NCBI RefSeq assembly: GCF_003813865.1
Contig: NZ_RMVG01000013.1
Span: forward strand, 81,773 to 145,772
Direction: 5' to 3'
Origin: Candidatus Pantoea deserta
GTDB lineage: Bacteria; Pseudomonadota; Gammaproteobacteria; Enterobacterales; Enterobacteriaceae
DNA length: 64,000 bases
Shown here: one piece after another, positions 1-6,989 of the stretch
Layout of the letters: each line of letters starts with the position of its first letter
How positions within the stretch are numbered: the first letter of the stretch is position 1
Position numbers and translations under genes: made by a program
The notes under the pieces: generated by a model
The model's input: only the letters and a program-made list of their open reading frames with translations
Told to the model about the DNA's origin: nothing
Databases searched by the model: none

Positions 1-432
1 AGCGCCGTTATAGGTTTTGGTGCCGGTGGCCCAGGCGGTCGCGGAAGCGGCAGAATCCGTTACGTAGTCAGGCTTATGGGTTTTCTTGTCCAGGGAGTAG
101 TGGGTGTACTGCCCCGTCAGCGGCAGCGCGTCAATGCCTTTAAAGAAGCCGCCCGCGCCCTCCGCCAGGTTACGCGCGGCGGTGATCTCTGAATCGCCCA
201 TGCCGTCGCCAATCAGCAGAATGACATTTTTCGCCGTGGTGTTGCGCAGCGACGCCTTCAGCGCCTCTGTTTGATCGCCGGTCAGGCGACGCGCGCCGCC
301 GTGCTGGGTAATATCACCGGTAGCGGCGCGCGTGTACGCGCCATCAGCGGCTGTGCTGGCCGTTTCCGCGCTAACGGAAAGGCTTATCAGCGAGGCCAGC
401 AGCGAAAAAGTAAAAAAGCGCATCGGTTTCAT
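1..432 (-). CDS. phoA: Alkaline phosphatase PhoA, 5' part only
   Basis: The visible 144 codons are the N-terminal third of periplasmic alkaline phosphatase, which frees phosphate from phosphomonoesters; the gene continues beyond the left edge of the window. The protein opens with a Sec signal peptide (basic start, hydrophobic run, likely cut after SVSA near residue 22). It then carries the metal-binding segment LLIGDGMGD at about residues 72-80. The active-site segment VTDSASAATAW follows, with the phosphorylated serine at about residue 127 of the precursor. The ATG at 430-432 starts the signal peptide; a second in-frame ATG lies three codons on. A possible Pho box lies upstream. In E. coli phoA is not next to serX or phoH. 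Confidence 0.95.
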   Translation of the reverse strand, partial: MKPMRFFTFSLLASLISLSVSAETASTAADGAYTRAATGDITQHGGARRLTGDQTEALKASLRNTTAKNVILLIGDGMGDSEITAARNLAEGAGGFFKGIDALPLTGQYTHYSLDKKTHKPDYVTDSAASATAWATGTKTYNGA

Positions 433-483
433 CTTGTGTTCCCTTATTAGCAAAATTTACCAGAAGTTTCAGGCGTTAAGTCT

Positions 484-501
484 GTGATGCTTTGGTGACA
501 T
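484..501 (-). promoter_or_regulatory. Possible Pho box upstream of phoA
   Basis: Read on the minus strand this is ATGTCACCAAAGCATCAC, two imperfect 7-mer half sites (5/7 and 4/7 to CTGTCAT/CTGTCAC) separated by four bases. It lies about 50 bases before the phoA start. This fits PhoB activation of phoA under phosphate limitation. The match is partial and was made by eye. Confidence 0.5.
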
Positions 502-608
502 TTTTGTGGCTGGCGGATTTCGTTTTAATGACAATCGAAGCGAAATGCGCAGAGATAAAACGATTCGAACAGAGCTTAAGCGGATAGAAGAAAAGAGAAA
601 AATAGTGC

Positions 609-637
609 TTGACCCTTTCAGGGCGACTCCCTATAGT
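609..637 (+). promoter_or_regulatory. Sigma-70 promoter of the tRNA-Ser gene
   Basis: A TTGACC -35 element (609-614), a 17-base spacer and a TATAGT -10 element (632-637) lie about 40 bases before the tRNA. The -10 is followed by the GC-rich stretch AGCGCCCC, a discriminator of the kind found at stable-RNA promoters under stringent (ppGpp) control. No other gene could use it in this direction. Confidence 0.85.
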
Positions 638-676
638 AGCGCCCCGTTGACCCAGCAAGGTCAGCGAACAAAATGT

Positions 677-764
677 GGTGAGGTGTCCGAGTGGCTGAAG
701 GAGCACGCCTGGAAAGTGTGTATACGGCAACGTATCGGGGGTTCGAATCCCCCCCTCACCGCCA
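677..764 (+). tRNA. serX: tRNA-Ser, anticodon GGA
   Basis: This is an 88-nt class II tRNA with the acceptor stem GGTGAGG paired with CCTCACC, discriminator G and an encoded CCA end. It has the anticodon GGA in the context CTGGAAA, a long variable arm and the T-arm GGGTTCGAATCCC. It reads UCC/UCU serine codons. In E. coli the equivalent genes are serW and serX, and serX lies in the same general neighbourhood as phoH. Repeats that restart from this 3' end follow it directly. Confidence 0.97.
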
Positions 765-1252
765 TCATTTCAGAGAAGAGCCTGAACGAAAGTTCAGGCT
801 TTTTTCGTTCATATTCTCCGATGAGGGGGGGTATGAGAACCCCCGCCGGGTTCGACAGCAGGCGCAGCCTGCTGGACAGCGGAGCCTGCGACGCTGCCCG
901 CAGGGCGAGCGCAGCGAGTCAGTCCCCCCCTCACCGCCATAGATTCCAGAAAAATGCCTGAACTTACGTTCAGGCATTTTTTTTCATATTCTCCGATGAG
1001 GGGGGTATGAGAACCCCCGCCGGGTTCGACAGCAGGCGCAGCCTGCTGGACAGCGGAGCCTGCGACGCTGCCCGCAGGGCGAGCGCAGCGAGTCAATCCC
1101 CCTCACCGCCATCATTTCAGAGAAGAGCCTGAACGAAAGTTCAGGCTTTTTTCGTTCATATTCTCCGATGAGGGGGGTATGAGAACCCCCGCTGGGGTTC
1201 GACAGCAGGCGCAGCCTGCTGGACAGCGGAGCCTGCGACGCTGCCCGCAGGG
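765..1252 (+). repeat. Tandem tRNA-tail repeat array (2 full units and 1 truncated unit)
   Basis: Behind the tRNA, copies of its 3' tail (CCCCCTCACCGCCA) recur with CCA ends at 939 and 1111, giving periods of 175 and 172 bases. Each unit holds a Rho-independent terminator hairpin (781-806, 955-985, 1126-1152) and a G-run/C-run hairpin around TATGAGAA. A GC-rich block with GGGTTCGA, short inverted repeats and GCGAGCGCAGCGAG follows, then the next tRNA tail. The third unit breaks off at about 1252 before its tail. Terminators 1 and 3 are identical. Terminator 2 has a different loop and a swapped closing pair (A-T to T-A). The layout resembles the 178-bp repeats after E. coli tyrT that yield rtT RNA, but I see no sequence match to them. 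Confidence 0.9.
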
Positions 1253-1274
1253 TTAACTGGTTGCACAACAAAAG

Positions 1275-1298
1275 AAAAGCTCGCCGAAGCGAGCTTTT
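1275..1298. terminator. Bidirectional terminator between tRNA repeats and immunity gene
   Basis: A perfect stem AAAAGCTCGC/GCGAGCTTTT around a CGAA loop can end transcripts from both sides. It closes the tRNA repeat array on the plus strand and the putative immunity gene on the minus strand. Confidence 0.85.
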
Positions 1299-1313
1299 AT
1301 TAAAAGAAAGCCT

Positions 1314-1547
1314 TTAATCTGAATTCTTCATCAAGAAAAGGATCAGATCTTTAAGAATGGAAATTCCACCATAAAAACAAAAAAGAATCACCATAAATCG
1401 AGCAATCTCGTATGGTATAAATGCCATCCATCCATTAGGGAACAAATTAACAGAGGTTAACGCCATACCTGCCAGAAATATGCCCGGTATAATACAGGCT
1501 CCCTTAACCCTTTTTGCTCTACCATGTGCACGTTCCGATTCCGACAT
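1314..1547 (-). CDS. Putative microcin immunity protein, two membrane helices
   Basis: The 77-residue product has a basic, charged N-terminus (MSESERAHGRAKRVK). Two hydrophobic segments follow, at about residues 17-36 and 42-73, which together suggest a small inner-membrane protein. The ATG at 1545-1547 is preceded by GGGGAG at a good distance, so it is preferred over a further-upstream start. The gene begins 29 bases inside the 3' end of the microcin-like gene, which implies translational coupling. Small two-helix membrane proteins directly after the toxin gene are typical immunity proteins of class II microcins such as MchI for microcin H47. That role is inferred from position and topology only; I recognise no family by sequence. 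Confidence 0.6.
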   Translation of the reverse strand: MSESERAHGRAKRVKGACIIPGIFLAGMALTSVNLFPNGWMAFIPYEIARFMVILFCFYGGISILKDLILFLMKNSD

Positions 1548-1860
1548 GATTACTCCCCGAACCGCCGCCATTGCCATTACCCCCAGAAAAACATTGCCCG
1601 GTGAAAGCCCCTAAGACAGCGCCCTTAATTGCGTTAGGTAATGAAGGGGCTCCAGCTAAAGCGCCGGCAACAATACTAACGGCACAAGAATTATCTCTCA
1701 ATATGGAAAGAAGATCTAACCCATTGGACTGAGTGCCAACAAAACCGCCACCTTGACCACCATACGTGGGATGTCCTGTATTGAACGTATGGCTATTGAA
1801 GGATTCATAAGCACTGTTAGCATTTGCGCCCGCAACCATATTTAATTGCGCTCTACTCAA
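1519..1860 (-). CDS. Putative class II microcin precursor
   Basis: The frame gives about 113 residues. It starts with SRAQLNMVAGA, which fits the leader of class II microcins (consensus like MRELxxxELxxVSGG/GA), cut after GA. The mature part is glycine- and alanine-rich: a hydrophobic core (IVAGALAGAPSLPNAIKGAV) resembles microcin H47 (IVGALAGIPGG...), and a glycine tail ends GTCTW. It has three cysteines. The annotated start is a TTG (1858-1860) with GGGG just upstream. Four codons earlier, at 1870-1872, AAT sits 5 bases after a perfect AGGAG (1878-1882); were it ATG, the leader would read MRGILSRAQLNMVAGA. The start, and thus expression, is therefore uncertain. No dedicated peptide exporter is visible. 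Inference: bacteriocin-like peptide, possibly silenced. Confidence 0.6.
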   Translation of the reverse strand: MSRAQLNMVAGANANSAYESFNSHTFNTGHPTYGGQGGGFVGTQSNGLDLLSILRDNSCAVSIVAGALAGAPSLPNAIKGAVLGAFTGQCFSGGNGNGGGSGSNHVGIGTCTW

Positions 1861-2228
1861 AATTCCCCTATTTGAATCTCCTGAATGTGCTTTGTTGAAA
1901 TCAAAACCGGCAGCGCTGCCTTTTTTATATCACCATCGTGTCTAGCGTTCAAAAAAAAATAATTAATTCAAAATAGCCAAATATCTATTTGAAAAAAAAT
2001 AATAATTACCTGTGCTATTTCCTGACAACCTCAAAAAATAACAATTATTTCCATTCATCTGGCAAAAAATGACAAAATATCGCGACATCAATCACATAAA
2101 AATAAAGAAATTTTGGATTTTTTTAAAGTTAACAATTTATTTACGTGGATTTTAGCTCTCGCCTGAGTAAGAGAACACTGCCCCCTCGCCGCTATTATGT
2201 CAATGACTCCGCCTCTCACTCCGCCATA
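1861..2228. other. AT-rich spacer upstream of microcin gene
   Basis: No convincing gene is seen. The stretch from about 1920 to 2145 is far richer in A and T than the rest of the window, with repeated A- and T-runs. That is typical of xenogeneic, H-NS-bound promoter DNA. It contains the microcin-like gene's Shine-Dalgarno (1878-1882) and presumably its promoter. From about 2150 the composition returns to the chromosomal norm. Confidence 0.6.
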
Positions 2229-2258
2229 AAAAAACCCGGCTTGCGCCGGGTTTTGCTT
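2229..2258. terminator. Terminator downstream of phoH
   Basis: The stem AAACCCGGC/GCCGGGTTT around a short loop has an A-run on the left, which is a U-run for the minus-strand phoH transcript, and a T-run on the right. It can work in both directions and separates phoH from the microcin island. Confidence 0.85.
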
Positions 2259-2277
2259 GCTACACAGACCTACTCAA

Positions 2278-3066
2278 TCATCCATACGCATGCAGGGTGC
2301 GCTGACAAAGCGCCGAGCGCACACAGTCATCTTTGCCGAAGCGTACAATGCCGACCATCTCGTCCTCTTCGAATCGCGCCAGCGCGTCCGCAAGACCGGA
2401 AGGCACCCCAGCGGGCAAGTCGCACTGGGTAATATCACCGTTAACAATCACCGTGACGTTTTCGCCAAGGCGCGTCAAAAACATTTTCATCTGAGCCGCG
2501 GTCACGTTTTGTGCCTCGTCGAGGATCACCACCGCATTTTCGAAGGTACGACCGCGCATATAGGCGAAAGGCGCAATTTCGACCTTGCCGATTTCGGGTC
2601 GCAGACAGTACTGCATAAAGGAAGCGCCAAGACGTTTAACCAGAACGTCGTAGACCGGCCGGAAATACGGGGCGAATTTTTCTGAGATGTCCCCAGGCAG
2701 GAACCCCAGATCTTCATCGGCCTGTAACACCGGTCGTGTGACGATAATCCTGTCGATGTCCTTATGTATCAGGGCCTCTGCCGCTTTCGCGGCGCTGATC
2801 CAGGTTTTACCACATCCGGCCTCACCGGTTGCAAAGATCAGCTGTTTCGTTTCTATGGCCTGGAGATAGTGCGCCTGAGCGTCATTTCTGGCGGCGATCG
2901 GCGAACGGTCGCGAATATCACGCGCCATCCCGATTGCATCCAGCCCACCCATCTGCACCAGCGAAGTGACCGATTCTTCTTCACGCTGACGATGACTACG
3001 AGAGTCATTACGAAGCACCCTTCTGGCTTCACGACGCGCTTTGATCACTGCTTTCTGTCTTCCCAT
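2278..3066 (-). CDS. phoH: PhoH family ATP-binding protein
   Basis: PhoH is a cytoplasmic P-loop protein of the phosphate regulon with ATP-binding activity and a helicase-like core; its cell role is poorly defined. The 262-residue protein matches the E. coli core sequence from MGRQKAVIKARREA to the C-terminal CQRTLHAY. The Walker A motif GEAGCGKT is at residues 81-88 and the Walker B segment VVILDEAQN is near residue 180. E. coli annotations place a start far upstream; I chose this ATG because the conserved MGRQKA begins here. It is monocistronic, between a strong terminator and a 505-base leader region. Confidence 0.95.
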   Translation of the reverse strand: MGRQKAVIKARREARRVLRNDSRSHRQREEESVTSLVQMGGLDAIGMARDIRDRSPIAARNDAQAHYLQAIETKQLIFATGEAGCGKTWISAAKAAEALIHKDIDRIIVTRPVLQADEDLGFLPGDISEKFAPYFRPVYDVLVKRLGASFMQYCLRPEIGKVEIAPFAYMRGRTFENAVVILDEAQNVTAAQMKMFLTRLGENVTVIVNGDITQCDLPAGVPSGLADALARFEEDEMVGIVRFGKDDCVRSALCQRTLHAYG

Positions 3067-3571
3067 AGTCGCACCTTACAGTTGGTTTCATTTCCCGCGT
3101 TGGGCCGATGCCCGCCACGATTAACTGAACGCTTTAGAGGTTTGATTGGCTTCCTTTTGAGCCATGACGTGCCGTTGATAAAGATGTGCTGCCGCACCGA
3201 GGCGCAACCGCACACCGGTAAAATGGAGGAAAGAAAACTATTTACGAAAGAAGAGGAAGCTGCCGAGGGTATCTTACCCCTCGCCGACGAGTGCGAAACT
3301 TGAAGTGAAACTTTTTGTCCTGTACAGGACGTTCCCATGCGCGACTCCAGTCTGCTAACCAACACGCTTATCCATTAAACTGCACTAATTTTAACAGATT
3401 TGGCAACAATAATTTTACGCTTCGTCGAGGAAACAGACAATGACGCAGCGCAGGCCGTCAACCGCAAAGAGATTTATTATGGCGATCAACGGATTGCATT
3501 GTTCCCCCCGCGGAAAAAATATTTTTTAATGGGGACAAAATTACGCCGCCATTGCGGCGGCGTGAATCAAA
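3067..3571. other. Long spacer between efeB and phoH with a 14-bp palindrome
   Basis: This 505-base gap should hold the phoH promoter and leader. It contains a perfect palindrome GTCCTGTACAGGAC at 3317-3330. Next to the efeB stop is a GC-rich hairpin (about 3544-3563, GCCGCC/GGCGGC) followed on the minus strand by a short T-run, which probably ends efeUOB. A minus-strand open frame (3045-3365) runs through the region but has no family I recognise. I see no clear Pho box. Confidence 0.6.
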
Positions 3572-4846
3572 TCAGGCTTCCAGCAGCGGCTGACCCAGAT
3601 AGTGGCTGGCGTCAGGAACGCCCGGTAAAACAAAGAAGTAGCCGCCGCCAATCGGGCGGACATACTCCTCCAGCGCTTCGCCGTTGAGCCGTTTCTGTAC
3701 GGTGATAAAGCCCTTTTCCAGATCGTGCTGATAACACACAAACAGCAGCCCCATATCCAGCTGCCCCGATGCGGTTACCCCCGCCGAATAGCTGTAGCCA
3801 CGGCGCAGCATCAGGCTGCTCTCTGTCTCGCGTGTGCGCGGATTGGCGAGGCGAATGTGCGCATCAAGGGCGATCACCTCGCCGTTGGGATCGCTGCTGT
3901 AGTCCGGCTCATCGTGCTCGTGCCGCATACCAAGCGGCGCGCCGCTCAGCTTGTCACGCCCAAAAATGGTTTGCTGCTCCTTGAGAGGCGTGCGGTCCCA
4001 CATCTCAACGCGAAAACGAATAATCCGTGCCGCCTGATAGCAGCCATTGCGCGCCCACGCTGGTTCCTGCTGATCCGCCGTAACCCATAGCAGTTTGTCC
4101 ATCAGCGCCTTGTTCTGGGTATCAGGATTAGCCGTGCCGTCCTTAAAGCCCAGCAGATTGATCGGCGTCTCTTTACCCCGGCTGCGCGCGGCGTGATCGG
4201 CGATAAAGCCCTCGCGTCGCCAGCGTACGCCAAGCAGATCGGGCGTGTGTTTGACGATGTCGCGCAGCGCGTGAATGACCGTATCCTGCGTATTGGCGCA
4301 GATTTGCAGCAGCAGATCGCCGTGACACTGCGCCGCATCCAGCGAATCGTTGGGAAAACGCGTCATGTTCTGTAGCCGCTTCGGCTTCAGCGCCTGAAGG
4401 CCAAAACGGTCATCAAACAGCGCTGCGCCCACCGACACGGTAATGGTGAGATTATCCGGCGCGATATCCGCGCCCAGAATACCCGAATCCATCGGCGGCA
4501 GCTGCGGGTTGGCAACAGACGGCGCGGGTCCGCCTGTTGTCAGAAAGGCGATGCGCGCGGTAAGCAGTTGAAACAGACGCACCAGCCCGGCTTTATCGCT
4601 GGCCAGCACATCAAACGCCACCAGCATCATCGATGCCTGCTGCGGTGTGATAATGCCGGCCTGATGCTGACCGTAAAAAGGTTGCACCTGCTGACGCGCA
4701 TCGGGCGCCACCGTTCCGGGCGCGAAACTGTCAGCCGAGGCATGAAACGGACAACCGCCGCTCAGGGCGGCCGCGCCGCCCAGCATACCTAATCCCTTTA
4801 ACAGGCGTCGCCGCGCAGGCTGCGCCTCGTCCCGTGGGTTACTCAT
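3572..4846 (-). CDS. efeB: EfeB, Tat-exported DyP-type heme peroxidase
   Basis: EfeB is the periplasmic heme peroxidase of the ferrous-iron uptake system EfeUOB. The 424-residue protein has a twin-arginine signal (RRRLLKGLG) at residues 13-21 and a hydrophobic stretch. The DyP hallmark GFKDGTANP and the C-terminal heme-side segment [11 protein letters not shown] follow. Length equals the E. coli protein (423). It is the last gene of the operon, one base after the efeO stop, so the two are tightly coupled. Roles proposed for the family are ferrous-iron oxidation and heme-iron recovery. Confidence 0.96.
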   Translation of the reverse strand: MSNPRDEAQPARRRLLKGLGMLGGAAALSGGCPFHASADSFAPGTVAPDARQQVQPFYGQHQAGIITPQQASMMLVAFDVLASDKAGLVRLFQLLTARIAFLTTGGPAPSVANPQLPPMDSGILGADIAPDNLTITVSVGAALFDDRFGLQALKPKRLQNMTRFPNDSLDAAQCHGDLLLQICANTQDTVIHALRDIVKHTPDLLGVRWRREGFIADHAARSRGKETPINLLGFKDGTANPDTQNKALMDKLLWVTADQQEPAWARNGCYQAARIIRFRVEMWDRTPLKEQQTIFGRDKLSGAPLGMRHEHDEPDYSSDPNGEVIALDAHIRLANPRTRETESSLMLRRGYSYSAGVTASGQLDMGLLFVCYQHDLEKGFITVQKRLNGEALEEYVRPIGGGYFFVLPGVPDASHYLGQPLLEA

Positions 4847-4847
4847 A

Positions 4848-5969
4848 TCAATCCAGTCCTAACGTGCCGCGCAGCATTGAGAGATCTTCCGCCAGCGCGG
4901 TAATCGGGCCTTTAAGCGCATTACGATCCGCGCTGGTCAGCTTTTCGTAGGAAGCGAATCCCTCCCCGATGCGATATTTAGCAAGAATGGCGTCCACTTT
5001 TTTAAAGTTGGCATCGATCTTCGTCAGCAGCTGCGGGTTTGCCTGCTGAAGCTGAGGGCGCAGCAGCTCTACAATCTTCTGCGCGCCGTCGATGTTCGCC
5101 TGGAAGTCCCACAGATCGGTACGGCTGTAGCGATCCTCTTCGCCGGAAATTTTGCTGGAAGCCACCTCTTCAATCAGGCCTGCTGCGCCGCCCACCACTT
5201 TTACCGGCGGGAAGGCCAGTTCGCTGATACGCGTTTGCAGCTCCTGCACATCGCGGTTGAGCTGGGTTGCGTAGCCTTCCATGCCTTTGGTGTTGTTGTC
5301 GCCGAACAGGGCTTTCTCAAGGCGATGGAAACCGGTGAATTTGGGATCTTCCGCCTTCTGCTCGTAATCATCCTCACGCGCATCAATGCTGCCGTCGAGG
5401 TCGGAGAAGAGTTCAGCGATAGGTTCAATGCGCTCGTAGTGCTGGCGCGTCGGCGCGTAGAGCGCCTTGGCTTTTTCAATGTCGCCCGCTTTCACCGCAT
5501 GGGTAAAGGCCTCCGTTCCCGCCACCAGCTGCGCGACTTCCTGCATAACGTAAGCTTTATAGTCCGTAATCGGGCCAGCGAGCGTCATAATGCCGGGCTT
5601 ATCGCTTTTAGCGGCTGATGCACCGTCGCCTGCAACCGTGAGTTTGCCCTTTGGATTGCTCAGCAGGCCGCAGGTCATCTCATACTCGCCCGCCTCAAGA
5701 TTCGCGGTCAGCTTCTGGCTGAAGCCCGGCGCGATATTCTCGCGCTCTTCCACCACCAGCACGCCCTTGAGAATTTCCCACTCCAGCGCTTTCTGACTGC
5801 TGTTTTTAATCAGGAACTGCGTTTTGCCCGGTTTAACCGTCAGCTGCATCGGCTCACACTGTTTGTCCGTAACGTTAATGCTGACCTGCGGAATATCGGC
5901 AGCCGCAGCGGTTGCCGACAGCGTCAGCAGAGAAGCCAGCAGCGTGGTGCGGCGAAAGCGAATCGTCAT
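4848..5969 (-). CDS. efeO: EfeO, periplasmic iron-binding component
   Basis: EfeO binds iron in the periplasm and works with EfeU and EfeB. The 373-residue product matches E. coli EfeO (375). It has a signal peptide ending near ATAAAADIP, an N-terminal cupredoxin-like domain (to about residue 120) and a C-terminal M75 (imelysin-like) helical domain. That domain carries the motif HYERIEP, with the His and Glu characteristic of the family. The ATG at 5967-5969 is chosen because it begins the signal peptide; the open frame extends upstream without support. It lies 13 bases after efeU. Confidence 0.96.
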   Translation of the reverse strand: MTIRFRRTTLLASLLTLSATAAAADIPQVSINVTDKQCEPMQLTVKPGKTQFLIKNSSQKALEWEILKGVLVVEERENIAPGFSQKLTANLEAGEYEMTCGLLSNPKGKLTVAGDGASAAKSDKPGIMTLAGPITDYKAYVMQEVAQLVAGTEAFTHAVKAGDIEKAKALYAPTRQHYERIEPIAELFSDLDGSIDAREDDYEQKAEDPKFTGFHRLEKALFGDNNTKGMEGYATQLNRDVQELQTRISELAFPPVKVVGGAAGLIEEVASSKISGEEDRYSRTDLWDFQANIDGAQKIVELLRPQLQQANPQLLTKIDANFKKVDAILAKYRIGEGFASYEKLTSADRNALKGPITALAEDLSMLRGTLGLD

Positions 5970-5982
5970 AATGGTGTCCCTG

Positions 5983-6807
5983 TTACATAGAGAGTTGGCG
6001 CGTCGGGCGCGCAGGCATAACAAACAGCAGCAGTGCCGGGATAAGATAGAGGCAATAGACCGTGACTTCGCTGACGCTTGGCGTCTCCTGATAGCCCAGT
6101 ACGCCCTCCAGCAGCGTGCCAAACAGCGAATGGGTAGAGAGCACATTGCTCAGGTCAAAGGCAATCTGCTGAAAATGATTCCAGAGTCCGGCTTCATGGA
6201 AAGCGCGGATCGCGCCCGCCGCCAGTCCGGCGGCGACAAAAAGAATAAACAGGCTGGTCCAGCGGAAAAAGTGCGCCATATTGAGCCGCACGCCCCCCCA
6301 GTAAAGCAGCATGCCCAGCGCCACGGCGGTCGCCAGTCCCAGCACGGCGCCGACGGGCGGCGCATAGCCGACATCCTGCGTAAAGGCGGCCAGCAAAAAG
6401 AACACCGACTCCAGCCCTTCACGCGCCACGGCAAGGAAGACCATCACCACCAGCGCCAGTCCGCCGCGACCGGAACGACTGAGCGCCTGATCGACGGCCT
6501 GCTCCAGCTGCACGCGAATATTGCGCGCCACTTTGCGCATCCAGAACACCATGGAGGTCAGAATCGCCACGGCGATCACCGCCACAATGCCTTCAAACAG
6601 CTCTTGCTGCTTCTGCGGAAACTCGCCGGTGGTCTGGTTGATAAAAACGCCGAGGGCAAGGCAGAGCGCGGCGGCGATAAAAACCCCCGCCCACAGCGCA
6701 GGAAACCACTGCGTTCGTCCGGTGCGCTTCAGGTAACTGGCGATAAGACTGACGATGAGCGCTGCTTCAAGACCTTCGCGCAGCATAATAAGAAAGGGAA
6801 CAAACAT
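5983..6807 (-). CDS. efeU: EfeU, inner-membrane ferrous iron permease (FTR1 family)
   Basis: EfeU carries iron across the inner membrane at low pH and under aerobic conditions. The 274-residue protein has about seven hydrophobic helices and the two REGLE motifs that define the OFeT/FTR1 family, at residues 10-14 and 129-133. E. coli K-12 carries a frameshift in this gene; here the frame is intact, so the whole transporter should be functional. It is the first gene of efeUOB, and a near-perfect Fur box lies 61 bases upstream of its start. Confidence 0.96.
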   Translation of the reverse strand: MFVPFLIMLREGLEAALIVSLIASYLKRTGRTQWFPALWAGVFIAAALCLALGVFINQTTGEFPQKQQELFEGIVAVIAVAILTSMVFWMRKVARNIRVQLEQAVDQALSRSGRGGLALVVMVFLAVAREGLESVFFLLAAFTQDVGYAPPVGAVLGLATAVALGMLLYWGGVRLNMAHFFRWTSLFILFVAAGLAAGAIRAFHEAGLWNHFQQIAFDLSNVLSTHSLFGTLLEGVLGYQETPSVSEVTVYCLYLIPALLLFVMPARPTRQLSM

Positions 6808-6867
6808 CGCCGACCTCTTGAATGTTAAGCAGCGTCAATCACGGGTAAAGTTAAGTAAAATACGAAC

Positions 6868-6886
6868 GATACCGATTATCATTATC
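6868..6886 (-). promoter_or_regulatory. Fur box of efeUOB
   Basis: Read on the minus strand the site is GATAATGATAATCGGTATC, 17 of 19 bases matching the Fur consensus GATAATGATAATCATTATC. It sits upstream of efeU, so ferrous Fur should repress the operon when iron is plentiful. In E. coli the operon is also controlled by CpxR; no site was looked for here. Confidence 0.88.
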
Positions 6887-6942
6887 GCCAGTTAAAAAAC
6901 AAGTAATCTGTGGAAATTATTTCACGTCAATTTCGGCATAAA

Positions 6943-6974
6943 AAAAGCCCGCTTTCGAGGATAAAAGCGGGCCT
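6943..6974 (-). terminator. Terminator of putP
   Basis: The stem GCCCGCTTT/AAAGCGGGC with an A-run on the left gives a hairpin followed by a U-run on the minus strand. It lies directly after the putP stop codon. Confidence 0.85.
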
Positions 6975-6989
6975 GATAGCTTAACGCGT

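Noticed and set aside
809..1271. Long minus-strand frames through the tRNA repeats with repeated GSVAGSAVQQAAPAVEPGG segments
   Set aside because: They arise from the tandem repeat itself, have no ribosome site and shift frame between units.
2145..2432. Plus-strand frame over the phoH terminator
   Set aside because: It overlaps phoH antisense and a strong terminator; composition is not protein-like.
3045..3365. Minus-strand frame across the phoH leader
   Set aside because: It overlaps the phoH start in another frame and has no recognisable family; E. coli annotation differences upstream of phoH make it worth only a note.
3317..3410. tRNA-like look of the phoH leader on the minus strand
   Set aside because: The D-loop-like TTAATGGATAA is present but no anticodon arm, T-arm or acceptor pairing can be formed.
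3400..3687. TTG-start plus-strand frame upstream of and into efeB antisense
   Set aside because: The first 40 residues look plausible, but there is no ribosome site and the frame runs into antisense of efeB.
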